Shown piece by piece: positions 26,288 through 34,376 of a DNA stretch of 64,000 bases (positions are counted from its first letter, which is position 1; each line of letters starts with the position of its first letter). Source of the DNA: Paenibacillus cookii (GTDB lineage: Bacteria > Bacillota > Bacilli > Paenibacillales > Paenibacillaceae); assembly GCF_018333375.1 (NCBI RefSeq), contig NZ_BORW01000015.1, positions 1 through 64,000 of the forward strand, in the 5' to 3' direction. The notes under the pieces were generated by a model. That model ran no database searches, had not been told where the DNA came from, and was given only the letters and a program-made list of their open reading frames with translations. The position numbers were made by a program, and so were the translations under genes.

Positions 26288-26439
26288 CGGTAACTCCCTC
26301 CTGTGCTGTTATCATCGCGTATTTCCGGCCGCGCGAACATGGCGGAAGTATTACGACAGGAAAAAAGTTTGGCATTTTCCCCATCTCCATCCACTGATAC
26401 AATGAAAGGAGCATTTTTTACGGAAGAAGGGAAAAACGG

Positions 26440-27750
26440 ATGGCCAAAGAAAGCTTCGACAAAGAGATCCAGTTTCTGCGCATGCTCGTGCTGACGAGCG
26501 GGGCTTACAACAGGCAGCAGTTTGCCAAACGGCTCGGCATCTCCGTCAACACCTTCGACAAAACGCTCCGCCGATTAAAAGACATCGTGCACGCCACGTA
26601 CCAACAGCTGCCGGAGGAGCAGGGCAAAGAATTCGCCGAAGCGATCCGGTACCGGTACGACGATTCGGCCGACCCGATGCTGCTGTTCCTGTTCCGGGCC
26701 AAGTCGCTTAAAGAGTCCGAAAGCCGGCGGTTGTCGCTCGTGCTCGCGGCGCTGAACGGCCGGTCGATGACTGCGTCGGAGCTGCTCGACTGCTGCATGG
26801 CCGATCTCCCCGCGGACCTCTCGTTGCCGGACGAAAAAACGTTACGCAAAGACTTGAAATACCTGGAGGAAGTCGGCGTCATTCGAAGGGAAAACGGGGC
26901 AAGGCCTTATATATACCGCATCCGGAACGAGCTGATCCATGAGCTGACGGATGAGGAGCTTCTCGATCTATACGATTTCGTGGACGTGATGGCCAATACC
27001 CAAATCCCATCCGTACAAGGATATCTGCTGCGCGACGGGCTCAAAAAACATCTCGTACGCAGCGGCGCGGAAAAAGAGGCGGTCGAACCCTTTTTGTACA
27101 AATACCACTACCATTCGCGAATCCTGGACGAAGCCCATTTGTTCGCCATTCTGGATGCGATCCGGGGCCGGCGCAAAATGAAGTTTTTGTACTTCTCGCC
27201 CAAATCGGACAAAAGCTACGCCTCGCAAAACACGAACCCGCTGTTCGAGCGCGAATCCCAGGGGAAACTTGAAACGACGCTGCCGCTGAAGGTGGTGTAT
27301 GACCACCAATACGGAAGATGGTATGTGCTTGGTTACGGACGGGAAGGCATCCGGAAATACCGGATGGAGGGCATGACGCAGGTCGAAACCGGGGAGCCCG
27401 CGGCGCAGGCTTGGTTCGAGGAAAAGCAGGCGGAGCTGATGGACCGGATTCGTTACAGCTGGCTGATCGACACGGGGCGGCCGGTGACGGTGCGGGCCAG
27501 ATTTTTTAGTCCCGGCGGGTCGGAGCCGAATTTCATTAAAGAACGCGTGCTCTTGCAGGGGCAGTGGGGAGAAATCGTCGAGGAAAGCGAAGACTCTTTC
27601 ATCTATGAGATCACGGTGAACGGCACGCAGGAAATCAAACCTTGGCTGCGGAGCTTCGGGTCGAGCTGCGAGGTGCTGGAGCCTGTGCAGCTGCGCCGGG
27701 AGTTGATCGCGGAATGGAAGGAGATTCGGGCCTACTATGAATCCGTTTGA
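26440..27750 (+). CDS. WYL-domain transcriptional regulator (full length)
   Basis: This 436-residue protein begins with an HTH-like segment (NRQQFAKRLGISVNTFDKTLRRLK), has a second helical region with DEKTLRKDLKYLEEVGVI, then a WYL core (about 235-310, with the RKMKFLYFSPKSD and GRWYVLGY strands) and a C-terminal WCX-like extension (IKPWLRSFGSSCEVL). WYL proteins sense nucleic-acid or nucleotide ligands and often control defence or DNA-damage genes. It is divergent from hen1-pnkp and overlaps a second WYL gene by 14 bp. A role as RNA-repair regulator is inference from position. Confidence 0.85.
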   Translation: MAKESFDKEIQFLRMLVLTSGAYNRQQFAKRLGISVNTFDKTLRRLKDIVHATYQQLPEEQGKEFAEAIRYRYDDSADPMLLFLFRAKSLKESESRRLSLVLAALNGRSMTASELLDCCMADLPADLSLPDEKTLRKDLKYLEEVGVIRRENGARPYIYRIRNELIHELTDEELLDLYDFVDVMANTQIPSVQGYLLRDGLKKHLVRSGAEKEAVEPFLYKYHYHSRILDEAHLFAILDAIRGRRKMKFLYFSPKSDKSYASQNTNPLFERESQGKLETTLPLKVVYDHQYGRWYVLGYGREGIRKYRMEGMTQVETGEPAAQAWFEEKQAELMDRIRYSWLIDTGRPVTVRARFFSPGGSEPNFIKERVLLQGQWGEIVEESEDSFIYEITVNGTQEIKPWLRSFGSSCEVLEPVQLRRELIAEWKEIRAYYESV

Positions 27751-28555
27751 AAAAATTTTCAATTACCAGATCATTTCGCGCCTGGACGATGCCGGGACGT
27801 TCATGGCAACCGCCCACGAGCGGGCCTGGCTCAAAACGGCGCTGGCGCATCCCGCGGCAGCCCAAGCGTTTACGGCCGGAACGTTGGCCAAACTGGAATC
27901 AATGCTGGACCCGGATGATTCCTTCGATCCCCATCCTCATCTGATCGAAAAAGCCCGCAGCCGGGAAAAGCAGGTATACCATCCCCTGCTGGGAAAAATC
28001 CGCCGCCTGATCCTGAACCGCCATGGCATTCGGCTGTCGTACAGGGTCCGGGGCGACCGGATCTTTTCCGATCAATTGGGCGTGCCCTACAAGCTGGAGT
28101 ATTCGATGGTCAAACGGGAATGGTATTTGCTGTGGCACCGCGTGCGGCATCACGCGCTCATGAAAACGAAACTGGACAAAATCCTGTTCATCGCCGAAGC
28201 GGACCTCTCGCACGAACGGGTCGATCGGATGCTGGAACGGACCCGCCTCACCCTTGAGTCGCGCAAAACGAAGGTCCTTATCGAAATCCTTCCTATGTAT
28301 AACCGCGAACTGTCCCGCATTCTATACGCATTTTCCTGTTTCGAGAAGGAAGTCGCCTATGACGCGGACCGGAATCTATATACCGTCAAGGTATGCCTCC
28401 TGGGGGAAGAAATCGAATATCTGCTTTCCAAGCTGCGTTTTTTGGGAAAACGGGTCAGAGTTTTGGAAGGTGATTACGTCAAAAAGCGGATGGTGGAAGC
28501 TTCGACGAAGGCGCTGGAGCGGTACGGGGTGTTGGAGGCGGATGAGGAGGTTTGA
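27737..28555 (+). CDS. WYL-domain protein without an obvious HTH
   Basis: The 272-residue product shares the WYL-type core (about 95-150: GIRLSYRV, REWYLLWHRV, HALMKTKLDKI) and a WCX-like C-terminal part (LSKLRFLGKRVRVLEGDYV). It lacks a recognisable N-terminal DNA-binding helix-turn-helix. It overlaps the full-length WYL gene by 14 bp, so the two are likely translated together and may form a heteromer, as PafB/PafC do. Its function is unknown beyond this pairing. Confidence 0.78.
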   Translation: MNPFEKIFNYQIISRLDDAGTFMATAHERAWLKTALAHPAAAQAFTAGTLAKLESMLDPDDSFDPHPHLIEKARSREKQVYHPLLGKIRRLILNRHGIRLSYRVRGDRIFSDQLGVPYKLEYSMVKREWYLLWHRVRHHALMKTKLDKILFIAEADLSHERVDRMLERTRLTLESRKTKVLIEILPMYNRELSRILYAFSCFEKEVAYDADRNLYTVKVCLLGEEIEYLLSKLRFLGKRVRVLEGDYVKKRMVEASTKALERYGVLEADEEV

Positions 28556-28660
28556 AGAGAAGCGCCGGGAGCCTCAAGGAGAAGATGCAGGTTTATTCGC
28601 AGCAAAATGCGGATCGAACTTGCTTTTCTTTCGTGTTATATCCCCCTCACCTCAAATCGG

Positions 28661-28689
28661 TTGATCCAGCACCGGACAAATGATAGAAT
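28661..28689 (+). promoter_or_regulatory. Promoter of the putative antitoxin RNA 1
   Basis: TTGATC at 28661-28666, a 17-nt spacer and TAGAAT at 28684-28689, with TGA just before the -10. The same layout (TTGAGG, 17 nt, TGA-TAGGAT) precedes the second antitoxin RNA at 52522-52550. Confidence 0.65.
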
Positions 28690-28695
28690 TGAAGT

Positions 28696-28853
28696 ATAAA
28701 GAAACAAATTGCCGACATATAATAAAAAGAGCCTTTGCCGCGGGAACGGCAAAGGCTCGAAGGACAGAAAGGCTGTGGAACCCCACGGCGCGCTAAGTTA
28801 AATTAGCTTAACGAAGACCCACCGAAGGCGCTCAACCTTTAGCGGTGGGTTTT
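28696..28853 (+). ncRNA. Putative type I antitoxin RNA 1 (RatA-like)
   Basis: A promoter at 28661 and a terminator (8-bp stem ACCCACCG/CGGTGGGT at 817-824 and 843-850 of this kilobase, then TTT) bound an RNA of about 160 nt with no open frame. It is antisense to the 3' end and 3' untranslated part of the small toxin mRNA over about 130 nt. This convergent overlap is the arrangement of B. subtilis txpA/ratA and bsrG/SR4. Its tail (CAACCTTTAGCGGTGGGTT) resembles that of the second locus. Confidence 0.65.
28724..28758 (-). terminator. Terminator of the toxin mRNA
   Basis: A perfect 12-bp stem CGGCAAAGGCTC/GAGCCTTTGCCG with a 6-nt loop is followed on the minus strand by TTTTTATTATA. It ends the minus-strand toxin transcript inside the antisense RNA region. 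Confidence 0.85.
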
Positions 28854-28966
28854 CGCTTGTTTAGCTTCCGTTTGATCCATCGATAGAGCTTCCGAATACT
28901 AAACACTAGGCTTAGTAGGGTAGCGATCCATTTTAGGATATCCAGCAGCGCCACAAGTGCGGCCAT
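28832..28966 (-). CDS. Small hydrophobic cationic peptide, putative type I toxin
   Basis: This 44-residue frame encodes a single membrane helix (MAALVALLDILKWIATLLSL and VF) followed by a strongly basic tail rich in Arg and Lys. It has a very strong AAAGGAGGTG site 7 nt before the ATG, an extended -10 promoter (TGATATAAT, complement of 29030-29038) and its own terminator. The ribosome site can be locked in a hairpin with GAAA loop (28971-28989), as in known type I toxin mRNAs. A plus-strand RNA overlaps its 3' end. I recognise no named family; the peptide is proposed to damage the membrane when its antisense RNA is absent. Confidence 0.7.
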   Translation of the reverse strand: MAALVALLDILKWIATLLSLVFSIRKLYRWIKRKLNKRKPTAKG

Positions 28967-28970
28967 GGCA

Positions 28971-29038
28971 ACACCTCCTTTCGGAGTGTGCTGCGCCGTG
29001 GCCGCTCCACCGCTTTAAGTCCTTGGTCTATTATATCA
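28971..29038 (-). promoter_or_regulatory. Toxin promoter and SD-sequestering hairpin
   Basis: The complement of 29030-29038 reads TGATATAAT, an extended -10 element. Downstream, ACACTCC, a GAAA loop and GGAGGTGT form a hairpin with one bulge (28971-28989) that covers the Shine-Dalgarno sequence. Confidence 0.7.
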
Positions 29039-29097
29039 TGAGAAACTTGGAAAATTGGGCGTAATTACGAGAATGCAGGCAAACTCATTCCTCCGAT

Positions 29098-29973
29098 TTA
29101 CCAGGACGAGAGCTCCGTCCTTTTCCAGCTGTCTTTGGCAACGCAAACGTACACATACTGCTCGTCCCAAGCCATTTGCCCCTGGCTGCAAGGCTCGCTG
29201 GACGATGCAGGCGTATACTTTTCGCGAATGCGGATCTTGTCCCCGTTCACATCGAGCTTTGTATCGGGGCTGTCCGTACCGATTCCGATGTTGCCGCTGC
29301 TGCGCTGCAAGGTGAGCGCGGCATCAAACGCTTCGCCGTCATCGCCGTAACGGACGAACTGCAGATCGGAGCCGGCGTTATCCCCCGCTTCCTGCGAAGC
29401 GTCCGCACGGACGGCCCATCTTGGCGTCGTCTCGTTATCGTTGCCGGCCACGCTGAACTGAAGGTCACGGTTCGACCCGGTTTCTCCTGCCACCCTCAAA
29501 ATGCCGTTCATCACATTAAAGTTGGACGAATGGGTGCGGATTTCGCTGACGTCGGTGTCGTAAGGGATTTCCAATCGGGTGAACAGCTGATTCGCATAGG
29601 GTCCCGTTGGCGACATTGTCGTCTCAAACGACATATGCTTATGATCGTGCTGCTCCGGGTTGTTTGCTTTATCGTGGGAAATGATCGCCGTCTTGTCAAT
29701 GCCGTTCTCATCGGCCCAGGCGATCGCCGGCTTAGCCCGGTCCGCCGTCCATTGCAGCCGGATCAGGTCGGACTGATGGCCCTCCTTTGCGATCCATCTC
29801 TCGTCGGTGGACAGAAGCAGCCGTTCATTGTGCGGGATACGAATTTCGCTGCCGTTCTGCCCGGATTGCCCAAGCGTCACTGCTTTGTCCGATTCCTGGT
29901 TCGAAAAACCGGTGCCCAACAAACAAATGCCTCCCAACATCACCGCTGCCATCATGGCCTTTGACAATTTCAT
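29098..29973 (-). CDS. Exported protein with tail-fibre-like C-terminal region, function unknown
   Basis: This 291-residue protein has a likely signal peptide (MKLSKAMMAAVMLGGICLLGTGFS). The central part is a repetitive beta-rich domain. The C-terminal stretch with SSGNIGIGTDSPDTKLDVNG resembles the IGT-P-L-V-G motif seen in phage tail fibres and other extracellular trimeric beta proteins. The last 40 residues contain two cysteines (SSEPCSQ and YVYVCVA) that may form a disulfide. It is a single-gene unit. I do not recognise a specific family; a surface or spore-related role is only a guess. Confidence 0.6.
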   Translation of the reverse strand: MKLSKAMMAAVMLGGICLLGTGFSNQESDKAVTLGQSGQNGSEIRIPHNERLLLSTDERWIAKEGHQSDLIRLQWTADRAKPAIAWADENGIDKTAIISHDKANNPEQHDHKHMSFETTMSPTGPYANQLFTRLEIPYDTDVSEIRTHSSNFNVMNGILRVAGETGSNRDLQFSVAGNDNETTPRWAVRADASQEAGDNAGSDLQFVRYGDDGEAFDAALTLQRSSGNIGIGTDSPDTKLDVNGDKIRIREKYTPASSSEPCSQGQMAWDEQYVYVCVAKDSWKRTELSSW

Positions 29974-30303
29974 GTTTTCCCTCCGTTTTCCGTCATGTTC
30001 TGATGCTTAGTCGTTTTAACGAAAAAAGACTTGGCCTGATCGTATATAAACATCGCCCGGCGCACAACCCATTTCGCGGAATGTCCCGGAAAAACGATTC
30101 TTTTCGCCTAGCGTTTTGCCGCAATGGCCGCCGCAGCGGTTCCTACCAAAGTTGTGCCGTACTTTTGGCCCCCTGCTATTCGAAAAGACGCCGAACATAT
30201 ATTTTCGAGCACCGATGCGCGATGCTTTCTTTTTTGGCGATTTTCAGATAACCTCTTATTATCGAGAAATGATATCGTCTTCCCCATAAGGAGGTCACCC
30301 GCC

Positions 30304-30663
30304 TTGAAAATCAGCGAACTTGCAAGCTTGAGCCAAGTCAGCATACGGTCGATTCGGCATTATGAAAATCAAGGCCTGCTAGAGGCCCGGAGGTTGGAGA
30401 ACGGCTACAGGGACTTCAGCGAATCGGCCGTAGAACGGGTCAAGGCCATTCGGCTGTATTTGCGTTTAGGACTCACGACCGAAGAAATCGGGACATTGTT
30501 TAAGACGGAAGTAGCCGAGCCCGACGAATACGAATATTGCGAGGAAATGTTGGCGACCTATCACGAGAAGCTCCGCAACGTAAACGGTCAAATCGAAGCT
30601 CTGCAGCAATGGAAGGGGCTTTTGGAAAAACAAATCGCAAATACGGTGCGCCGAAAAAAATAA
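30304..30663 (+). CDS. MerR-family transcriptional regulator
   Basis: The 119-residue protein starts with the MerR winged helix (LKISELASLSQVSIRSIRHY, ENQGLLEARR) and continues into the usual dimerising coiled coil (NVNGQIEALQQWKGLLEKQI). No metal-binding cysteine pair is present at the C-terminus, so an organic ligand or redox-independent signal is more likely. I chose TTG 30304 because AAGGAGGT lies 8 nt before it and the MerR domain begins there. It precedes an imine-reductase-like gene in the same direction and probably controls it. Confidence 0.88.
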   Translation: MKISELASLSQVSIRSIRHYENQGLLEARRLENGYRDFSESAVERVKAIRLYLRLGLTTEEIGTLFKTEVAEPDEYEYCEEMLATYHEKLRNVNGQIEALQQWKGLLEKQIANTVRRKK

Positions 30664-30797
30664 CCTTTTCAGGACGTCCAAGGATCGTGATTTCGATTGC
30701 GCTCCGAAGGCGTCTTTTTGCTATTTTGGGCGTTGACTTTACCACTAGCGTCACCCTTTATGATGGATGTAATTTCATTCCGAAAGGGGTTTTGACG

Positions 30798-31679
30798 TTG
30801 GAAACTGGACATCACAAAGGGGTAACCGTCATCGGACTGGGGCCGATGGGTCAAGCGATGGCGGGGACGTTTCTAAAACAAGGCTACGAGGTAACCGTGT
30901 GGAACCGGACCTTAAGCAAAGCAGACGAATTAGCTGCTCAAGGCGCACTTAAGGCACTTACGGTCGAGGAGGCGCTGGCCGCGAACCCGCTGGCCATCCT
31001 CAGCCTGACCGATTATGACGCCATGTATGCCATCCTGGAGTCGGCGCAAGGGAGCTTGCACGGCAAAGTCATCGTAAACTTGAGCTCGGACACCCCGGCA
31101 AAAGCGAGACAAGCGGCAGCATGGCTGGCGGGTTATGGGGCCGTGCTCCTCGCCGGCGGCGTGCAGGTTCCGCCTTCCGGAATCGGCAACCCGGGCTCAT
31201 CTGCCTTCTACAGCGGCCCAATAAGCGTTTTCGAGGCTCATAAAGAAACGTTAACCGTGCTGACAAGCACCGATTACCGCGGCGAAGATCCCGGACTTGC
31301 CATGCTGTATTACCAATTGCAGATGGTTATCTTTTGGACGTCGATGCTCAGCTACCTGCAGGCGGTTGCCCTCGCCAATGCGCATGGAATCACCGCGGAG
31401 CAGTACTTGGCTTACGCCAAAGAGAATATATTGTCTTTGCCTAACTTCATTGAATTCTACACGCCGCGGCTGAACGCCGGAGAACATCCCGGGGACGTGG
31501 ACCGGCTGGCCATGGGGACGGCAAGCGTCGAACACGTCGTGCACACGTTCGAAGACGCGGGACTCGATCCTTCCTTGCCGGCGGCCGTACTGGGCCTCTT
31601 CCGTCGCGGCATGGAAAAAGGGCATGCTTCCGACAGCTTCACAAGTTTGATCGAAATCATGAAACAGCCGAATGCATAA
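30798..31679 (+). CDS. NAD(P)-dependent imine-reductase-like oxidoreductase
   Basis: The 293-residue protein has an N-terminal Rossmann fold with GLGPMGQAM and WNRTLSKADEL, in the 6-phosphogluconate/beta-hydroxyacid dehydrogenase superfamily. The SLTDYDAMY, NLSSDTPAKAR and GGVQVPPSGIG segments match the imine reductase (IRED) branch, followed by a helical dimer domain. I use TTG 30798, 8 nt after AAAGGGG; this gives the normal IRED length. It lies about 130 nt after the MerR gene. The natural substrate is unknown. Confidence 0.83.
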   Translation: METGHHKGVTVIGLGPMGQAMAGTFLKQGYEVTVWNRTLSKADELAAQGALKALTVEEALAANPLAILSLTDYDAMYAILESAQGSLHGKVIVNLSSDTPAKARQAAAWLAGYGAVLLAGGVQVPPSGIGNPGSSAFYSGPISVFEAHKETLTVLTSTDYRGEDPGLAMLYYQLQMVIFWTSMLSYLQAVALANAHGITAEQYLAYAKENILSLPNFIEFYTPRLNAGEHPGDVDRLAMGTASVEHVVHTFEDAGLDPSLPAAVLGLFRRGMEKGHASDSFTSLIEIMKQPNA

Positions 31680-31687
31680 CATTCGGG

Positions 31688-31720
31688 GAAGCTCCTGACC
31701 TTGGGTCTGGGGCTTCTTTT
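31688..31720 (+). terminator. Terminator of the imine-reductase-like gene
   Basis: GAAGCTCC/GGGGCTTC stem, 13-nt loop, then TTTT; it lies 8 nt after the stop codon. Confidence 0.75.
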
Positions 31721-31724
31721 GTGC

Positions 31725-32156
31725 TCAAGGATGTTCCCTTGTTTCTCCATATTGTTCTACAATTAAGCGTGCTGTTTCTTCAGCTTCATCTTCAAGAAAC
31801 GGTTTATCATGAATCCATTGTTGGTAGTGGGTTAACTCATGGGCAAATGAATGAAGATAAGCAGCTAAGGCATCATCCCTACCGACTTCTGAATCTAATT
31901 CCTCAAAGTCTCCAGTTGCAATGCGTATATATGGTTCATCATTTTTATTATACGGCGCAAAGAATGATGCTGAAACTTTCTCTTTTAGCACAGTCATTAT
32001 ATAGTAGTCTTTTCTTAGATAGACAACAACTCTAATTGGAAATTCCATATTGCCCCTAATCCAGCTTGCAAACTCCAAGCATGCTCTTCTAACCTCAGGA
32101 TGAACACCCGGAAGGCTTCTTACTCTTAATCCAGTTCTTGTTTGCGTAATTTTCAT
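31725..32156 (-). CDS. Small putative zinc metallopeptidase (zincin motif), function unknown
   Basis: This 143-residue cytoplasmic protein has the zincin motif His106-Glu-Leu-Thr-His110 followed by an acidic helix EDEAEE (122-127) that could supply a third ligand. The N-terminal half is a mixed fold with basic residues. No signal peptide or membrane helix is seen. The codon use and local base composition are more AT-rich than the neighbouring genes, suggesting acquisition. I do not recognise a named family. Confidence 0.6.
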   Translation of the reverse strand: MKITQTRTGLRVRSLPGVHPEVRRACLEFASWIRGNMEFPIRVVVYLRKDYYIMTVLKEKVSASFFAPYNKNDEPYIRIATGDFEELDSEVGRDDALAAYLHSFAHELTHYQQWIHDKPFLEDEAEETARLIVEQYGETREHP

Positions 32157-32225
32157 ATAATTTCATACACTCACTTTTTAATATTATCGCTCTTCTCGAA
32201 AATATTGTTCCTTTTAGAAACGATT

Positions 32226-32399
32226 CTATAAGAACCTTACCTTATGAACCAAATGTTCTTTGCCATTCCACTCTACAATAAGTTGTTCAACGCCTGAAAT
32301 GGAGGTATCCGGTTTGTTCATTTGTTCTTGAATCCACTGTTTGATATTAAGTAGTATTTGGCTGTTAACGATGCCGTCTAGTAGTAGCGTATCTCTCAT
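32226..32399 (-). CDS. Small hypothetical protein (57 residues)
   Basis: A 57-residue frame reads MRDTLLLDGIVNSQILLNIK at its start and ends near KEHLVHKVRFL. It looks like a compact helix-strand protein with amphipathic segments. It has no good ribosome site of its own. An overlapping 23-codon frame in another phase (ATG at about 32433, after AGGAGTG) could couple its translation. It lies upstream of the zincin gene in the same AT-rich stretch. Function unknown. Confidence 0.4.
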   Translation of the reverse strand: MRDTLLLDGIVNSQILLNIKQWIQEQMNKPDTSISGVEQLIVEWNGKEHLVHKVRFL

Positions 32400-32612
32400 T
32401 TTTATTTAGATTGCGATAATAGTGGAATTTCATCATAATCACTCCTGGGCATCAGTGACCGGCGTTTCCCTGCCGTTTGGTAGATATTGGGTTCGTTCGA
32501 CGATAGCAGAATAAATATATACTAATTTTCACAAAAAACTAGTTGTAAAATATAACTGTAATCCTGCTCGAGGTACCATACGGAAGGCAAACGTGAAATA
32601 ACGCCCTAAAGT

Positions 32613-32641
32613 CAAAAGAACCAGCCAACCGGGCCGGTTCT
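32613..32641 (-). terminator. Terminator after the small 69-residue gene
   Basis: On the minus strand AGAACC...GGTTCT with inner GGCC/GGCT pairing is followed by TTTT. The remaining intergenic bases 32400-32610 show no convincing gene. Confidence 0.55.
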
Positions 32642-32733
32642 ATCTATTCCTCTCTGAGTCATTCCGACAGCATGATGAGTTTTTTCTTACACTAAACGTC
32701 TCTCTTACGGCTCAGGGTTATCAAACCAGTGGT

Positions 32734-32943
32734 TCAAGATTCCGGCGGAAGGCTTTCAACGGCCGTAAAAAACACGTCCAGCAATTCTTTGCCGAACTCG
32801 GTTTTGACGTAAGCGGATATGCGGTCCAGCTCCTCTCTGCTGCCGTACTCCAAACATGGACGCCCTTCGCACCACAACACCCTGCACGCAAAAGCCTCGC
32901 TTACGCGCTCGATCATATAATCCTGCTCACATCCGGCTGACAT
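32734..32943 (-). CDS. Small hypothetical protein (69 residues)
   Basis: This frame starts at ATG 32943, which is preceded by GAGAGGGGG at suitable spacing; an earlier ATG at 32976 lacks a site. The product (MSAGCEQDYMIERVSEAFAC...) has three cysteines, an alternating hydrophobic/acidic pattern and a C-terminal amphipathic helix. No known domain is recognised. It stands alone with its own terminator. Confidence 0.5.
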   Translation of the reverse strand: MSAGCEQDYMIERVSEAFACRVLWCEGRPCLEYGSREELDRISAYVKTEFGKELLDVFFTAVESLPPES

Positions 32944-33168
32944 CGGTTTTCCCCCTCTCCCGTAACTATACTCCATTTCTTCCGGACCAAGCTTCTCCCC
33001 TTATTATTCAAAATCTACTTTCCCGCCCCCTATGACATACTTCACAAGATGTTAGAGAAAACGCGCGCCTGATCAAGCTTTCACGCCCCAATCTATGAAT
33101 TTGAATTCGGCTCCTGCGGTTGGTAGAATGTACCTTTAAAGACTAATTTCGATAAAGGAGCGGAAATA

Positions 33169-34296
33169 ATGACGACCCAACGGCAAGCAGCCATGCAGTC
33201 CATGATCGACTGGTTGGCGGATGAACGCGAACTAGGACGGGAGCCTAGCAAAATCGAACTTGCGGGAGAATTTGATTTGCACGGTATGCGCTATTACATA
33301 TTCAAGTATAAAAAGACCCTGCTCGGAAAATGGCTGCTCGGCGTGTGCGGCGGCTATGAACATGACTTGGATACCGAACATTGCGGCCATGTGTTCAGCG
33401 AAATGGAGCCCTATGATCCTGCCACGGCCCAACAGGAGGCCATCGTCATGGTAGAAATGATCCGCGAGTTCTGGATGAAGCAGGCGGCGGCGCTCGAGGC
33501 GGAGCAAAACGAAGAACCTCAGGGAGCAACTCAAAATGACAATGGGGGTCTGTTTAACGGGTTCGTGCTGCTGGATTCCCCGGAATGCGACATGGAGCAG
33601 ATCAAAAGGAATCTATGGGAGGATTGGAATATCTCCTGCTCGCAAGAAAGCGAGGAACGCTCCAAGGAAGAAAAGGAAGGCATTCTCGTCTTCGAAACGG
33701 AAGGCTTCACCGTGGCGCTAAGCTTTGTCAATGCTCCCGTCCCGGATGAAGAAGCCGAACGCAACGCTGAGTGGAACTACCTCTGGAAAGACGCCGTGGA
33801 AAAAACGAAAACCCATGTGGCTCAAATCATCCTGGCCGTATTTACCCGCTCCGGTTCCCCGCTCGACAGCGGCAAGCTATACGCGAAGCTGGCTTCCAGC
33901 TGCCTGAAGCTCCCGAACGCGGTCGGGTTGTATTCCTCCGGCACCGTCTTTCACCCCGGGCTGTTCGTGGATTTTGCGGAATTGATGAAAACGGACGATG
34001 ACATGTTCCCGCTGCTGAACCTGGTGCATTTTGGCCTTGTCCGTTCGGAGAATGGCATCAGCGGCTACACCTTGGGATTGAAATCCTTCGGCAAGGACGA
34101 AATCGAGGTGCTGGACACCCAAGCCTCCCCCTCCGACCTGCGCGATTTCCTGATCGACATCAGCGGTTATGTCATCGAACACAACGTGACTTTGAAAGAC
34201 GGGGAAACGATCGGCTTCAGCGCCGAACAGAAGCTGCCGATCAACCGTTCGGAGGGCGTATACGTCGAAGGCGACAGCCTTAAAATCAAATTTTGA
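33169..34296 (+). CDS. DUF4261 domain protein
   Basis: The 375-residue soluble protein has a C-terminal half that resembles DUF4261 (FNGFVLLDSPECDMEQIKRN, VFHPGLFVDFAELM, VSGYTLGL-like region). Such proteins are widespread in Bacillota, often beside toxin or SUKH-like genes, with unknown function. The N-terminal 110 residues form a separate helical region with a GVCGGYEHD segment. GGAG precedes the ATG. It is a single-gene unit ending at a hairpin. Confidence 0.72.
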   Translation: MTTQRQAAMQSMIDWLADERELGREPSKIELAGEFDLHGMRYYIFKYKKTLLGKWLLGVCGGYEHDLDTEHCGHVFSEMEPYDPATAQQEAIVMVEMIREFWMKQAAALEAEQNEEPQGATQNDNGGLFNGFVLLDSPECDMEQIKRNLWEDWNISCSQESEERSKEEKEGILVFETEGFTVALSFVNAPVPDEEAERNAEWNYLWKDAVEKTKTHVAQIILAVFTRSGSPLDSGKLYAKLASSCLKLPNAVGLYSSGTVFHPGLFVDFAELMKTDDDMFPLLNLVHFGLVRSENGISGYTLGLKSFGKDEIEVLDTQASPSDLRDFLIDISGYVIEHNVTLKDGETIGFSAEQKLPINRSEGVYVEGDSLKIKF

Positions 34297-34317
34297 ACGA
34301 ACTCCGCTAAAACCAAG

Positions 34318-34350
34318 ACAGCGCACCCTGCTTACAGGCTGCGCTGTTTG
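34318..34350. terminator. Bidirectional terminator
   Basis: ACAGCGCA/TGCGCTGT stem with a 14-nt loop lies between the convergent DUF4261 and MocR genes. T-rich sequence follows on both strands, though weakly. Confidence 0.6.
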
Positions 34351-34376
34351 CGGTTTGCCGGGGCGGTATTAACGGC

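Noticed and set aside
26288-26439. A sigma-54 promoter in the hen1/WYL spacer, as for rtcBA operons
   Set aside because: The TTGGCA seen there lacks the TTGC element at the right spacing, and no enhancer-binding protein is encoded nearby.
28592-28690. A 32-codon plus-strand frame with AAGGAGAAG before it
   Set aside because: It overlaps the antitoxin promoter, has no hydrophobic or other pattern and is of a length expected by chance.
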